5,454 bases of DNA from Balneolaceae bacterium (GTDB lineage: Bacteria; Bacteroidota; Rhodothermia; Balneolales; Balneolaceae). A program made the position numbers and the translations under genes. Under the pieces are notes generated by a model. It did no database searches and had not been told where the DNA came from. It saw nothing but the letters and a program-made list of their open reading frames with translations. The stretch is taken from the NCBI GenBank assembly GCA_007126675.1, contig SLAU01000017.1, positions 1-5,454 of the forward strand, read 5' to 3'. This document shows positions 1 through 5,454 of this stretch, one piece after another (positions within the stretch are counted from its first letter, which is position 1; the number at the start of each line of letters is the position of its first letter).

Positions 1-18
1 AATATGGTTGATTGCCAA
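1..18 (-). CDS. possible start of a leftward gene (TTG start, partial)
   Basis: Only the first six codons would lie in the window (fMet-Ala-Ile-Asn-His-Ile). The case rests on translation signals. On the minus strand AAGGAG (complement of 25-30) is followed by a 6-nt spacer and TTG at 18-16, which is near-ideal Shine-Dalgarno geometry. No product can be named. A TTGACA hexamer (complement of 55-60) lies upstream, but a -10 element at normal spacing would fall almost on the ribosome binding site, so I do not call a promoter. A competing reading exists on the plus strand: an open frame from the edge ending in TAA at 50-52 with a hydrophobic tail, which could be the end of a rightward membrane protein. 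The two readings exclude each other. Confidence 0.28.
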
Positions 19-108
19 TTTTATCTCCTTTTATGAAGCTGAAAAGAAATAACTTGTCAATTATTTACAGGATTAAAATTTTAAGTAAAGAACGTTTTTT
101 AAAGAGCT

Positions 109-173
109 CCCCTCCTTGTTACACCGTTTTTTTAGTGTCACAGGGAGGGGACGGAGGTGGGTCGCAGTAGCGA
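109..173. repeat. strong hairpin with G-rich tail, possibly REP-like
   Basis: Arms 109-124 and 135-150 form a 16-position stem: 14 Watson-Crick pairs, one G-U and one mismatch, around a 10-nt T-rich loop. A further T-A pair (108/151) can be added at the base. The right arm continues into a G-rich tail (GGGAGGGGACGGAGGTGGG, 143-161) and then a small second hairpin, TCGC-AGTA-GCGA (162-173). A palindromic or REP-like unit would look like this. Alternatively it could terminate leftward transcripts, although the run after the stem on the minus strand (AGCTCTTT) is a poor U-tract. Only one copy is visible, so repeat status is inferred from structure. Confidence 0.5.
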
Positions 174-205
174 AGGTAATTAATTGGATTCTGAAACTTG
201 AAATA

Positions 206-289
206 TTAGAGACGAGATTTTTTGGAGAATAATTTTCTCATTGCCTCTTTAGAGATTGCTGCTCTGATTTTTTTCAAAATCGCTTTCAT
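206..289 (-). CDS. doubtful 27-residue cationic peptide ORF
   Basis: An ATG at 289-287 opens a 27-codon frame ending in TAA at 208-206. It begins 21 nt after the stop codon of the preceding large gene, on the same strand. The predicted peptide starts MKAILKKIRAAISKEAMRK and is rich in Lys and Arg, with about ten basic residues and one Glu. It could form an amphipathic helix. Against it, no Shine-Dalgarno motif lies at proper spacing (an AGGG is about 14 nt away), and an open frame of this length is common by chance in AT-rich DNA with many AAA codons. I cannot assign a function. Confidence 0.18.
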   Translation of the reverse strand: MKAILKKIRAAISKEAMRKLFSKKSRL

Positions 290-310
290 AAATTTAATAA
301 CAACCCTATT

Positions 311-3184
311 TCATTTAATCAGCATCATTTGCCGGCTCTTTACATGGTTCCCGGCCTGTAAGCGGTAAATATAGACACCGCTGGCTAAGTTTGACGCGTC
401 GAATGATGTACTGTGTCTTCCAGCAGGCTGAACTTCATCTACCAGAACTGCAGCACGGCGGCCCAGTACATCGAACACTTCAAGCCGAACATCGGTTTGT
501 GCCGGGAGCTGATATCCTATTATTGTTACCGGATTGAATGGGTTCGGGTAGTTTTGATGTAACTCAAACCGGGTAATCATCTCGTCAGGTTCAACCGACA
601 CTGCCATTTCAGCGCTGAATACTCCGTAGATTCCATGTTCGGTAAGTATAGCAGTTAAGGTTTGCTCCTCCGTGTTAATTTCTATACCACCCACGGCTAT
701 CCATTCTCCTTCTCCAGGCTCTCCGTCGTACCTTTTCAGGACGAGTTCATTTTCGTCGGCTGATGGAAATTCCGAAAGGTCGTAGTGAATATCGATCTCA
801 AGCTCGCCATTTGGGTTGTAAATTTTTGCCAAAAAATAGCCTTCGAGACTTATTAGTTCCGGATGCTCTCCCGGCGATTCCGCGGCACCAAAAAAATCAT
901 CGCTGGCGGTAAAAGAAGCGCGCAGGCCTTTGTTTTCACCCAAACCAAAGTGCATGTTACTTATATTGATGGAGTGCGAACCGAAGTAGGTATATATATC
1001 GCCCGGATCGCCAAAACCGCCCGGATTATCGAAGGAGCGAATATTCACATAGTCTACAGAGTGGGATTCTCCAACCAGGAATCCAAAGAAATTTCCTGAC
1101 ACGTTACTATCCTCAATTAGATTGTAGTTGCTCTGCTGATCGAGCCATATGCCGTAGAAAGAATTCAGCACATCCATATTTCGCATTGTATTATTTGTAG
1201 ACTCTACCAGCCAAATACCGTACCACTCATTTCCATCGAAAACATTATCCCTGAATTCAAAGTTATGGACATTTTCTCCCCTTACAGCCCAGTAGCTGTC
1301 GCGGGCGGTTACATTGTACATCTCACCATGTGACACATTCTTCATTACGATTGCGCCATTGTCTACCTCAAAAACCTTGAAATCATCAACGATTATGTTT
1401 TTTACAGTCACATGCTCAATTCCATCATCACCACCGTCAATAACTATTCCGTTTGTTTGACCTCCGGAAATGAAATGAATGCGGTTGTCATTGCCATCAA
1501 ACTCAACATAACTGCTTGTGATGCGAATACAATCGCTCGTGGCTCCAAATGATCCGATCAGAGTGTAGTAACCCGGTATGTTAATCTCGGAACATCCACC
1601 TACATTTGCTTCCTGCATAACTGCTACGCGCAGCCACTCAGTATGATCTTCAGAACTTATACTTACGTTGTCAAAGCCTGCATCACCGTCTGAAGTGAGC
1701 CAGGAGAGGCTGATTGTTTCTGATTGATTTCTGTCGAGAGTAACCTCTTGCTGATCAGTGCTGTTGCCCTCAAAATTAAAAAGCTGTATAGTTTGGGTAT
1801 CGGTAACCCCAAGATTGCGGATTGTGGCCGACAGTTCAAGAGTTTCCCCCTCTTTTACAGGTGCGTTTGAAGAGTTGATAGTAACCTGAAAAAATGGAGG
1901 AAGACCGAAGTGGTGATTGAGCGTCCCCAGCTGAACTCTTGAATCCTGGCTTGATGCTGTAACACCCGATTCAATCGCATATAGATATCCGATAAACTCT
2001 TCAGATCCAATATCATCCGGATCACCGGGGTCTGAGAGGTCAGCCCCGATATAGACTACGCCATCCAGTACAACCGGCGATGACCACACAAATCCGGGAG
2101 TTTCGAGAGACCAGTTTTCGGTACCGGTTTCAGTATCAACCGCGTAGATATAGTGGTCGTTACTGCCAAAAAATACAACCCCTCCGGCTACAGTAGGAGA
2201 CGAGATTACAAAGGAATCGGTTTCAAACGACCAGTTTACACTGCCGGATGAGACATCCACCGAATAGAGGTTATGATGGATACCAACATAGAGCGCTCCA
2301 TTATAAACTGTAGGCGAAGACCAGCCGCTCATCTGTGCAGCATATTCCACAACAGGCTCATCCCAGATCTCTTCTCCTGTTTCGGCATCAAATGCATAGA
2401 TATAGGCATCATACAGTGGAACGTCTGATGTGCCGTCATCAGGCAGAATTTTTGACACGATGCTATATAGAATTCCATTATCAACCGTAGAAGAGGCATT
2501 CACAACTGAAAAGCTTTCACTAAAAATCCAAAGCTCATCGCCGGTTTGTGCATCCAGGGCATAAATATTTCCGAGGTTATCGCCAATAAATACCCGTCCA
2601 CCTGATACAACGGGGCTGTTTTCCCGGGCAGACCCTGCTGTTTCATATTCCCATAGCAAGCTTCCATCTGAGCTCCTGAGTGCACGCAGCCACCCGTTAT
2701 TTATGTTGTCATCAGACCCCGTACTTACATAAACAACATTGCCAATTACTGTGGTTTTTGCCCTTGCCGGCGCAAAGGTCTCTTCATCATCCCTGATCCA
2801 TACGATTTCTCCTGTTGTGGCATTAATTGCGTATACAATTCGATACTGATCTCCTACATAAACTATACCGTCCACAACTGATGGACTCTCATAGATAACG
2901 TTTTGAAGTTCTGTTTCCCAAAGAATACTTCCCGATGTGATATCCACTGCATAGAGCTTTCTTTTCGCAGGCAGATATGCCACGCCATCGAGAACCGTTG
3001 GCGAAGAGTTTTCTACTTTATCGTCAAACTCTACACTCCATAGCAGTTCACCCGGTTCGGCCGGTTGCGCAAAAAGTGGTTGTGAAAACAGAGATGAAAC
3101 TGTTAAAAGAATTAGCATTAGTGTGCCGGTTATATAAGCACCCATTCTGATCTGTGTTGATAAAAGTTGTAGTAAAGATTTCAT
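311..3184 (-). CDS. secreted PQQ-like beta-propeller / NosD-like beta-helix protein with type IX sorting tail
   Basis: This 957-residue modular protein is predicted to be exported and placed at the cell surface. Residues 1-39 are a Sec signal peptide: basic start, hydrophobic TLMLILLTVSSLF, cleavage near LFA-QP. Residues 45-407 hold eight PQQ-like propeller repeats. Each has a G-x-x-x-W motif (Trp 49, 89, 129, 178, 219, 274, 318, 358) and usually a following SSPTV-x-GxVY(I/V)G strand. About 430-525 resemble a CARDB/Ig-like domain. About 530-750 resemble a NosD/pectate-lyase-type right-handed beta-helix (repeated GI.L..S.NN patterns). About 766-865 are beta-rich and unassigned. Residues 873-957 match the type IX sorting domain (HQNYPNPFNPVT start, VFDVLGRR, LASGVYIYRL, basic end). 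I see no enzyme active site or PQQ dehydrogenase residues, so a structural or ligand-binding role is inferred. The chosen ATG gives a good signal peptide, and AGGA lies only 3 nt upstream of it. Met14 is a possible alternative start but lacks a ribosome binding site. Confidence 0.93.
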   Translation of the reverse strand: MKSLLQLLSTQIRMGAYITGTLMLILLTVSSLFSQPLFAQPAEPGELLWSVEFDDKVENSSPTVLDGVAYLPAKRKLYAVDITSGSILWETELQNVIYESPSVVDGIVYVGDQYRIVYAINATTGEIVWIRDDEETFAPARAKTTVIGNVVYVSTGSDDNINNGWLRALRSSDGSLLWEYETAGSARENSPVVSGGRVFIGDNLGNIYALDAQTGDELWIFSESFSVVNASSTVDNGILYSIVSKILPDDGTSDVPLYDAYIYAFDAETGEEIWDEPVVEYAAQMSGWSSPTVYNGALYVGIHHNLYSVDVSSGSVNWSFETDSFVISSPTVAGGVVFFGSNDHYIYAVDTETGTENWSLETPGFVWSSPVVLDGVVYIGADLSDPGDPDDIGSEEFIGYLYAIESGVTASSQDSRVQLGTLNHHFGLPPFFQVTINSSNAPVKEGETLELSATIRNLGVTDTQTIQLFNFEGNSTDQQEVTLDRNQSETISLSWLTSDGDAGFDNVSISSEDHTEWLRVAVMQEANVGGCSEINIPGYYTLIGSFGATSDCIRITSSYVEFDGNDNRIHFISGGQTNGIVIDGGDDGIEHVTVKNIIVDDFKVFEVDNGAIVMKNVSHGEMYNVTARDSYWAVRGENVHNFEFRDNVFDGNEWYGIWLVESTNNTMRNMDVLNSFYGIWLDQQSNYNLIEDSNVSGNFFGFLVGESHSVDYVNIRSFDNPGGFGDPGDIYTYFGSHSINISNMHFGLGENKGLRASFTASDDFFGAAESPGEHPELISLEGYFLAKIYNPNGELEIDIHYDLSEFPSADENELVLKRYDGEPGEGEWIAVGGIEINTEEQTLTAILTEHGIYGVFSAEMAVSVEPDEMITRFELHQNYPNPFNPVTIIGYQLPAQTDVRLEVFDVLGRRAAVLVDEVQPAGRHSTSFDASNLASGVYIYRLQAGNHVKSRQMMLIK

Positions 3185-3658
3185 AATTCCTGAATTAAAA
3201 GTTTATGATAAAAAGCAGTTGAATTCCGGTACCAATATCCATCCCAGGGCCGAAACTCAAATTGTATACCTTATTAGCGCATAAAATTTATAATATTTAT
3301 CACTATAAATGGATAAAATTCAGTTTGATATCCGTAAGTTATAAGTGGGTAGCTTTTTTTACCAGAAAAAATGATAGAGAGCCATCAGGTGAGCCGGATT
3401 TGAGAATATCCGGATGGGTCAACTCGAGTCCTGAGAAGAGAAATAACTGACAATTTTCAAAACAGCCACAGGTGCAGATTTAGCGGTACATTTCGGTGCA
3501 CTTCCTGATTTTCCATAGCTGACAGGGCCGCCTGCCGTTAGTAGGCCTGGTTCGATGGGTAATGACAGTTTCATGCATGAATTACACCATTCTTGCCGTT
3601 TGTATCTTTTTCTCATTCTATTAGATTGTAAATAACCATTTAATCAATAATCCCGAGA
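3185..3658. other. intergenic region between divergent genes, no convincing gene
   Basis: This 474-bp stretch separates the leftward 957-codon gene from the rightward zinc-ribbon pseudogene. Positions about 3280-3330 are very AT-rich and could include the leftward gene's promoter, but I cannot fix a -33/-7 or -35/-10 pair there. A small inverted repeat CCGGAT/ATCCGG (3394-3399/3408-3413) is visible. The short open frames here lack ribosome binding sites and show no recognisable protein features. Confidence 0.6.
3599..3628 (+). promoter_or_regulatory. candidate Bacteroidetes-type promoter for the zinc-ribbon gene
   Basis: TTTG at 3599-3602 is followed after 19 nt by TAGATTG at 3622-3628. This is close to the Bacteroidetes -33 TTTG / -7 TAnnTTTG pattern, with one T missing from the -7 box. 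Transcription would start near 3635, about 24 nt before the ATG at 3659. The match is short and the region AT-rich, so it could be chance. Confidence 0.3.
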
Positions 3659-3865
3659 ATGAGCAAAAAGAACGAAGCAAAAGAGGTTTATGTATAGGGA
3701 AGCCAACTCGAATGCCCGGTGTGTAAAGGAACACGATTTTGGGAGCGCAGCACACTGTTGAATACGCCGGGATTTACATTCCTGAATTTTGACTGGCTGA
3801 ACAAATCCGCCAAAAACCAGATTTGTGAGAATTGTAATTATATATTCTGGTTTTTCGAGGATTAA
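3659..3865 (+). pseudogene. small zinc-ribbon protein gene interrupted by an in-frame TAG
   Basis: One reading frame runs from ATG 3659 to TAA 3863-3865 (68 codons before the stop) but has TAG at 3695-3697 as codon 13. Before the TAG it reads MSKKNEAKEVYV; after it comes GSQLECPVCKGTRFWER and then a continuous 38-codon remainder ending CENCNYIFWFFED. Two CxxC pairs (Cys19/Cys22 and Cys56/Cys59, counting the TAG codon), 33 residues apart, fit a small zinc ribbon. The aromatic-rich middle (FLNFDWLNKSAKNQ) looks like real protein, not noise. No ATG, GTG or TTG occurs between the TAG and the first cysteine, so internal restart could not give the whole domain. The nearby ATG at 3690 is in another frame. 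A CAG or GAG to TAG substitution is the simplest explanation; a base-call error or readthrough is possible. I recall similar small Bacteroidetes proteins of unknown function but cannot verify a family here. Confidence 0.62.
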
Positions 3866-3906
3866 GTGGTTTTATACGTCTATGAAGGCATATATATGGT
3901 TCTAAG

Positions 3907-3946
3907 GAGTTATGCCTGTTTACCGTCCCGAATCTTTTCATAACTC
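3907..3946. repeat. 8-bp perfect inverted repeat between convergent genes
   Basis: GAGTTATG (3907-3914) and CATAACTC (3939-3946) are perfect inverted copies 24 nt apart. They lie between the end of the rightward zinc-ribbon gene and the end of the leftward GGT-family gene. The position suits a terminator or processing hairpin, but the loop is long and neither side has a proper U-tract. Confidence 0.3.
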
Positions 3947-3966
3947 AAAAGCCCCTACCTACAACG

Positions 3967-3992
3967 CTGACAGGACCTGTGGACGCTGTCAG
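3967..3992. repeat. 7-bp inverted repeat enclosing half of a second palindrome
   Basis: CTGACAG (3967-3973) and CTGTCAG (3986-3992) form a 7-bp stem with a 12-nt loop. The near-palindrome ACAGGACCTGT (3970-3980) overlaps the left arm, so two alternative foldings compete. It lies about 40 nt past the stop of the GGT-family gene and could help end that transcript, but no U-tract follows. Confidence 0.3.
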
Positions 3993-3998
3993 GTTGAT

Positions 3999-4033
3999 AC
4001 CCTGCATCTTGAACCCTGAGCCTCGCACCCTGT
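3999..4033. repeat. degenerate heptamer tandem repeat
   Basis: ACCCTG begins at 3999, 4013 and 4027, exactly 14 nt apart. The units between (ATCTTGA, GCCTCGC) look like diverged copies of the same 7-nt word, giving about five heptamers with a consensus near RCCYTGA. The tract runs up to the stop codon of the GGT-family gene (complement of 4033-4035). Confidence 0.4.
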
Positions 4034-5454
4034 CAATACCCCGCCGCCTGGCCATCAAACCGGGATTCGCTGGCGCCGTAGTACACGCCATGTTCATGAT
4101 CGAAGAGTATGCCCTGGTAGCGGCCGAAGAAGCTCTCGCCAATACGTACGGTGTGGCCCCTGGCTCTTAATGTGCGAACCACATCATAATCCACGCCCGA
4201 TTCGATATGCAGTATTCCGGTGGCCTCCATGTACGCATCCAAATCATCGGTTGGTTCGGTTGATCCGTTGTGCATCCAGCGGAAGGCATCACCCGCTTCC
4301 TGGATGTTCATTCCAAAGTCGATCACGTTGGTGATTATGCTGAGGTGACCCACCGGCTGATAGGCACCACCCATATTCCCAAAACTGAACCACGGCTTCC
4401 CGTCTTTCATGGCAAAACCGGGAATGATGGTATGGAAAGGTCGCTTGCCCGGCTCATACACGTTGGGATGATCGGGATCGAGCGAAAAAAGCTCGCCGCG
4501 GTTCTGAAAGCTAAACCCGGTGCCGGGTACTACAAACCCCGTTCCCATTCCGCGGAAATTACTCTGGATCAGCGAAACCATATTTCCGTGTTTATCGGCT
4601 GTTGTGAGGTAGATAGTGTCGCCATCCTCCATTACATCCACTCCGGTTTCCGCGCTGCGCATGGCACGGTCGCCGATCAGCTCCCTGCGCTCAGCTGCAT
4701 ACTCTTTGGAAAGCAGGCGATCGGTGGGTTGATCATAAAAGTCGGAATCTGCATAGTGTTTTGCGCGATCTTCATAAGCCAGTTTTTTGGCCTCGGCCAT
4801 TAAGTGCAGTGTTTCTTCGGTGCCGAATCCTTTTTTACTCAGATCGTACCCTTCCAGGATATTCAGCATCTGCAGCACCGCCGTTCCCTGGTTGTTGCCG
4901 CCAATTTGGTAGATGTCATATCCGCGATAGTTAACGCTGATCGGATCAATCCATTCCGAAGTGTGCTTGTCAAAATCCTCAAAAGTGAGGTAGCCGCCGT
5001 TTTCCTGCATCCACTCATCGATCTTTTCCGCAATTTCTCCGCGATAGAAAGCGTCACGACCCTGCTCGGCCAGCAGACGAAATGTGTTTCCAAGATCCGG
5101 GTTTCTGAAAACTTCACCTTTTTCCGGTCCGCGACCGTCAATGGTAAACGTCTCCTTAAAAGCTCCTGGCTGGTCACTCAGAAAACCGGCAGCCCGCTGC
5201 CAGTACATCGAAATAGCTTCACTCACCGGGAAACCCTCTTCGGCGTAGTAAATAGGCTCGGAAAGAATATCGGCCATCGGCATGGATCCGAATTTATCGT
5301 GTAGCTCAAACCAGCCGTCAACCGCACCCGGAACGGATACGGACAGCAGATCGTAGGGCGGAATGGCATCATCTCCCTGTTCATCCAAAATATTCATCAG
5401 CTCATCATAGGAAAGGTTTCGGGGTGATCGCCCGCTTGCGTTGATAGCGTAGAG
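4033..5454 (-). CDS. gamma-glutamyltransferase-family Ntn hydrolase (5' end outside window)
   Basis: The frame is open to the window edge and gives 473 residues ending at TGA 4035-4033. The first Met in frame (codon 5397-5395) is internal, because the codons before it read YAINASGRSPRNLSYDEL, a conserved large-subunit segment. Family enzymes are made as a precursor that cuts itself before a catalytic Thr, which then acts as the N-terminal nucleophile in gamma-glutamyl transfer or amide hydrolysis. That Thr is in GDTIYLTTADKHGN (codon 4617-4615), leaving a 194-residue small subunit. Other family marks are GGNNQGTAVLQMLNILEGYDL-type residues, VVPGTGFSFQNRG, GKRPFHTIIP, GNMGGAYQPVGH, and a C-terminal YYGASESRFDGQAAGY. 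Relative to the classical E. coli enzyme the pocket differs: Arg and Leu stand where Gln430 and Asp433 would be, and His-Thr replaces Ser462-Ser463. This is nearer the YwrD/HpxW-type branch, so the substrate is open. Most likely exported, but the N-terminus is not visible. Confidence 0.93.
   Translation of the reverse strand, partial: LYAINASGRSPRNLSYDELMNILDEQGDDAIPPYDLLSVSVPGAVDGWFELHDKFGSMPMADILSEPIYYAEEGFPVSEAISMYWQRAAGFLSDQPGAFKETFTIDGRGPEKGEVFRNPDLGNTFRLLAEQGRDAFYRGEIAEKIDEWMQENGGYLTFEDFDKHTSEWIDPISVNYRGYDIYQIGGNNQGTAVLQMLNILEGYDLSKKGFGTEETLHLMAEAKKLAYEDRAKHYADSDFYDQPTDRLLSKEYAAERRELIGDRAMRSAETGVDVMEDGDTIYLTTADKHGNMVSLIQSNFRGMGTGFVVPGTGFSFQNRGELFSLDPDHPNVYEPGKRPFHTIIPGFAMKDGKPWFSFGNMGGAYQPVGHLSIITNVIDFGMNIQEAGDAFRWMHNGSTEPTDDLDAYMEATGILHIESGVDYDVVRTLRARGHTVRIGESFFGRYQGILFDHEHGVYYGASESRFDGQAAGY

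Larger units (their letters stand above)
19..310. other. AT-rich intergenic spacer
   Basis: This spacer lies downstream of the large secreted-protein gene. It contains a strong hairpin with a G-rich tail (109-173) and a doubtful 27-codon ORF (206-289, minus), both listed separately. I see no tRNA, no other plausible gene and no clear U-tract terminator just after the stop codon at 311-313. Confidence 0.6.

Noticed and set aside
32..60. TTGACA hexamer as a -35 box on the minus strand
   Set aside because: No acceptable -10 box at 16-18 nt, and a start there would fall almost on the ribosome binding site; also sigma-70 E. coli-type promoters are not the norm in this bacterial group.
863..1099. 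78-codon plus-strand open frame
   Set aside because: It lies fully inside and opposite the secreted-protein gene and has no protein features; a shadow frame.
3394..3413. CCGGAT/ATCCGG inverted repeat
   Set aside because: Only 6 bp with an 8-nt loop, no adjacent signal; expected by chance in this length of sequence.
3262..3450. 62-codon plus-strand open frame starting at TTG
   Set aside because: AT-rich, alternative start, no ribosome binding site and no motif.
3419..3616. 65-codon minus-strand open frame in the spacer
   Set aside because: No ribosome binding site, no recognisable motif, and composition not clearly protein-like. A decayed remnant cannot be excluded without a search.
3979..4170. 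Small open frames on both strands around the end of the GGT-family gene (3945-4142 minus, 3979-4170 plus)
   Set aside because: They overlap the real C-terminal coding sequence in other frames and show no independent support.
4270..5304. Two abutting plus-strand open frames (177 and 166 codons, 4270-4803 and 4804-5304)
   Set aside because: Both are antisense to the GGT-family gene, whose motifs are unmistakable; their lengths follow from the GC-richer coding sequence opposite. The exact abutment is a coincidence of a stop followed by a start.
1..5454. CRISPR array, tRNA, rRNA, insertion sequence or defence system
   Set aside because: No regularly spaced direct repeats of CRISPR length, no cloverleaf or rRNA-like segment, and no transposase, integrase or nuclease motif was found on either strand.

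Overview
The window looks like a chromosomal segment of a Gram-negative member of the Bacteroidetes/Rhodothermota/Balneolota group, or a close FCB-group relative. The main clue is the C-terminus of the 957-residue protein, which has the HQNYPNPFNPVT-type start and the LASGVYIYRL/K-rich end of type IX secretion (Por) sorting domains. AT-rich spacers and a TTTG/TAnnTTG-like promoter candidate fit this group. The exact lineage is an inference.

Layout from left to right. At the extreme left edge (1-18, minus) there may be a TTG start with a very good ribosome binding site for a gene running out of the window; only six codons are visible. The spacer to 310 holds a strong 16-bp hairpin with a G-rich tail (109-150, tail to about 173) and a doubtful 27-codon cationic ORF (206-289, minus). 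Positions 311-3184 (minus) encode a large secreted modular protein: signal peptide, eight-bladed PQQ-like beta-propeller, CARDB-like Ig module, NosD-like right-handed beta-helix, a beta-rich linker and a type IX sorting tail. Positions 3185-3658 are AT-rich spacer with no convincing gene. Positions 3659-3865 (plus) carry a small gene for a zinc-ribbon protein (CPVC ... CENC) broken by an in-frame TAG at codon 13. The short convergent spacer 3866-4032 has inverted repeats and a degenerate heptamer repeat that runs up to the stop of the last gene. Positions 4033-5454 (minus) are the C-terminal 473 residues of a gamma-glutamyltransferase-family Ntn hydrolase whose 5' end lies outside the window.

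The two large genes point the same way but are separated by about 850 bp and an opposing small gene, so nothing suggests a shared operon. Both products probably act outside the cytoplasm (cell surface, and probably periplasm). No integrated multi-gene system is visible. The most notable observation is the amber-interrupted zinc-ribbon gene. The multidomain surface protein and the non-classical pocket residues of the GGT-family enzyme come next.
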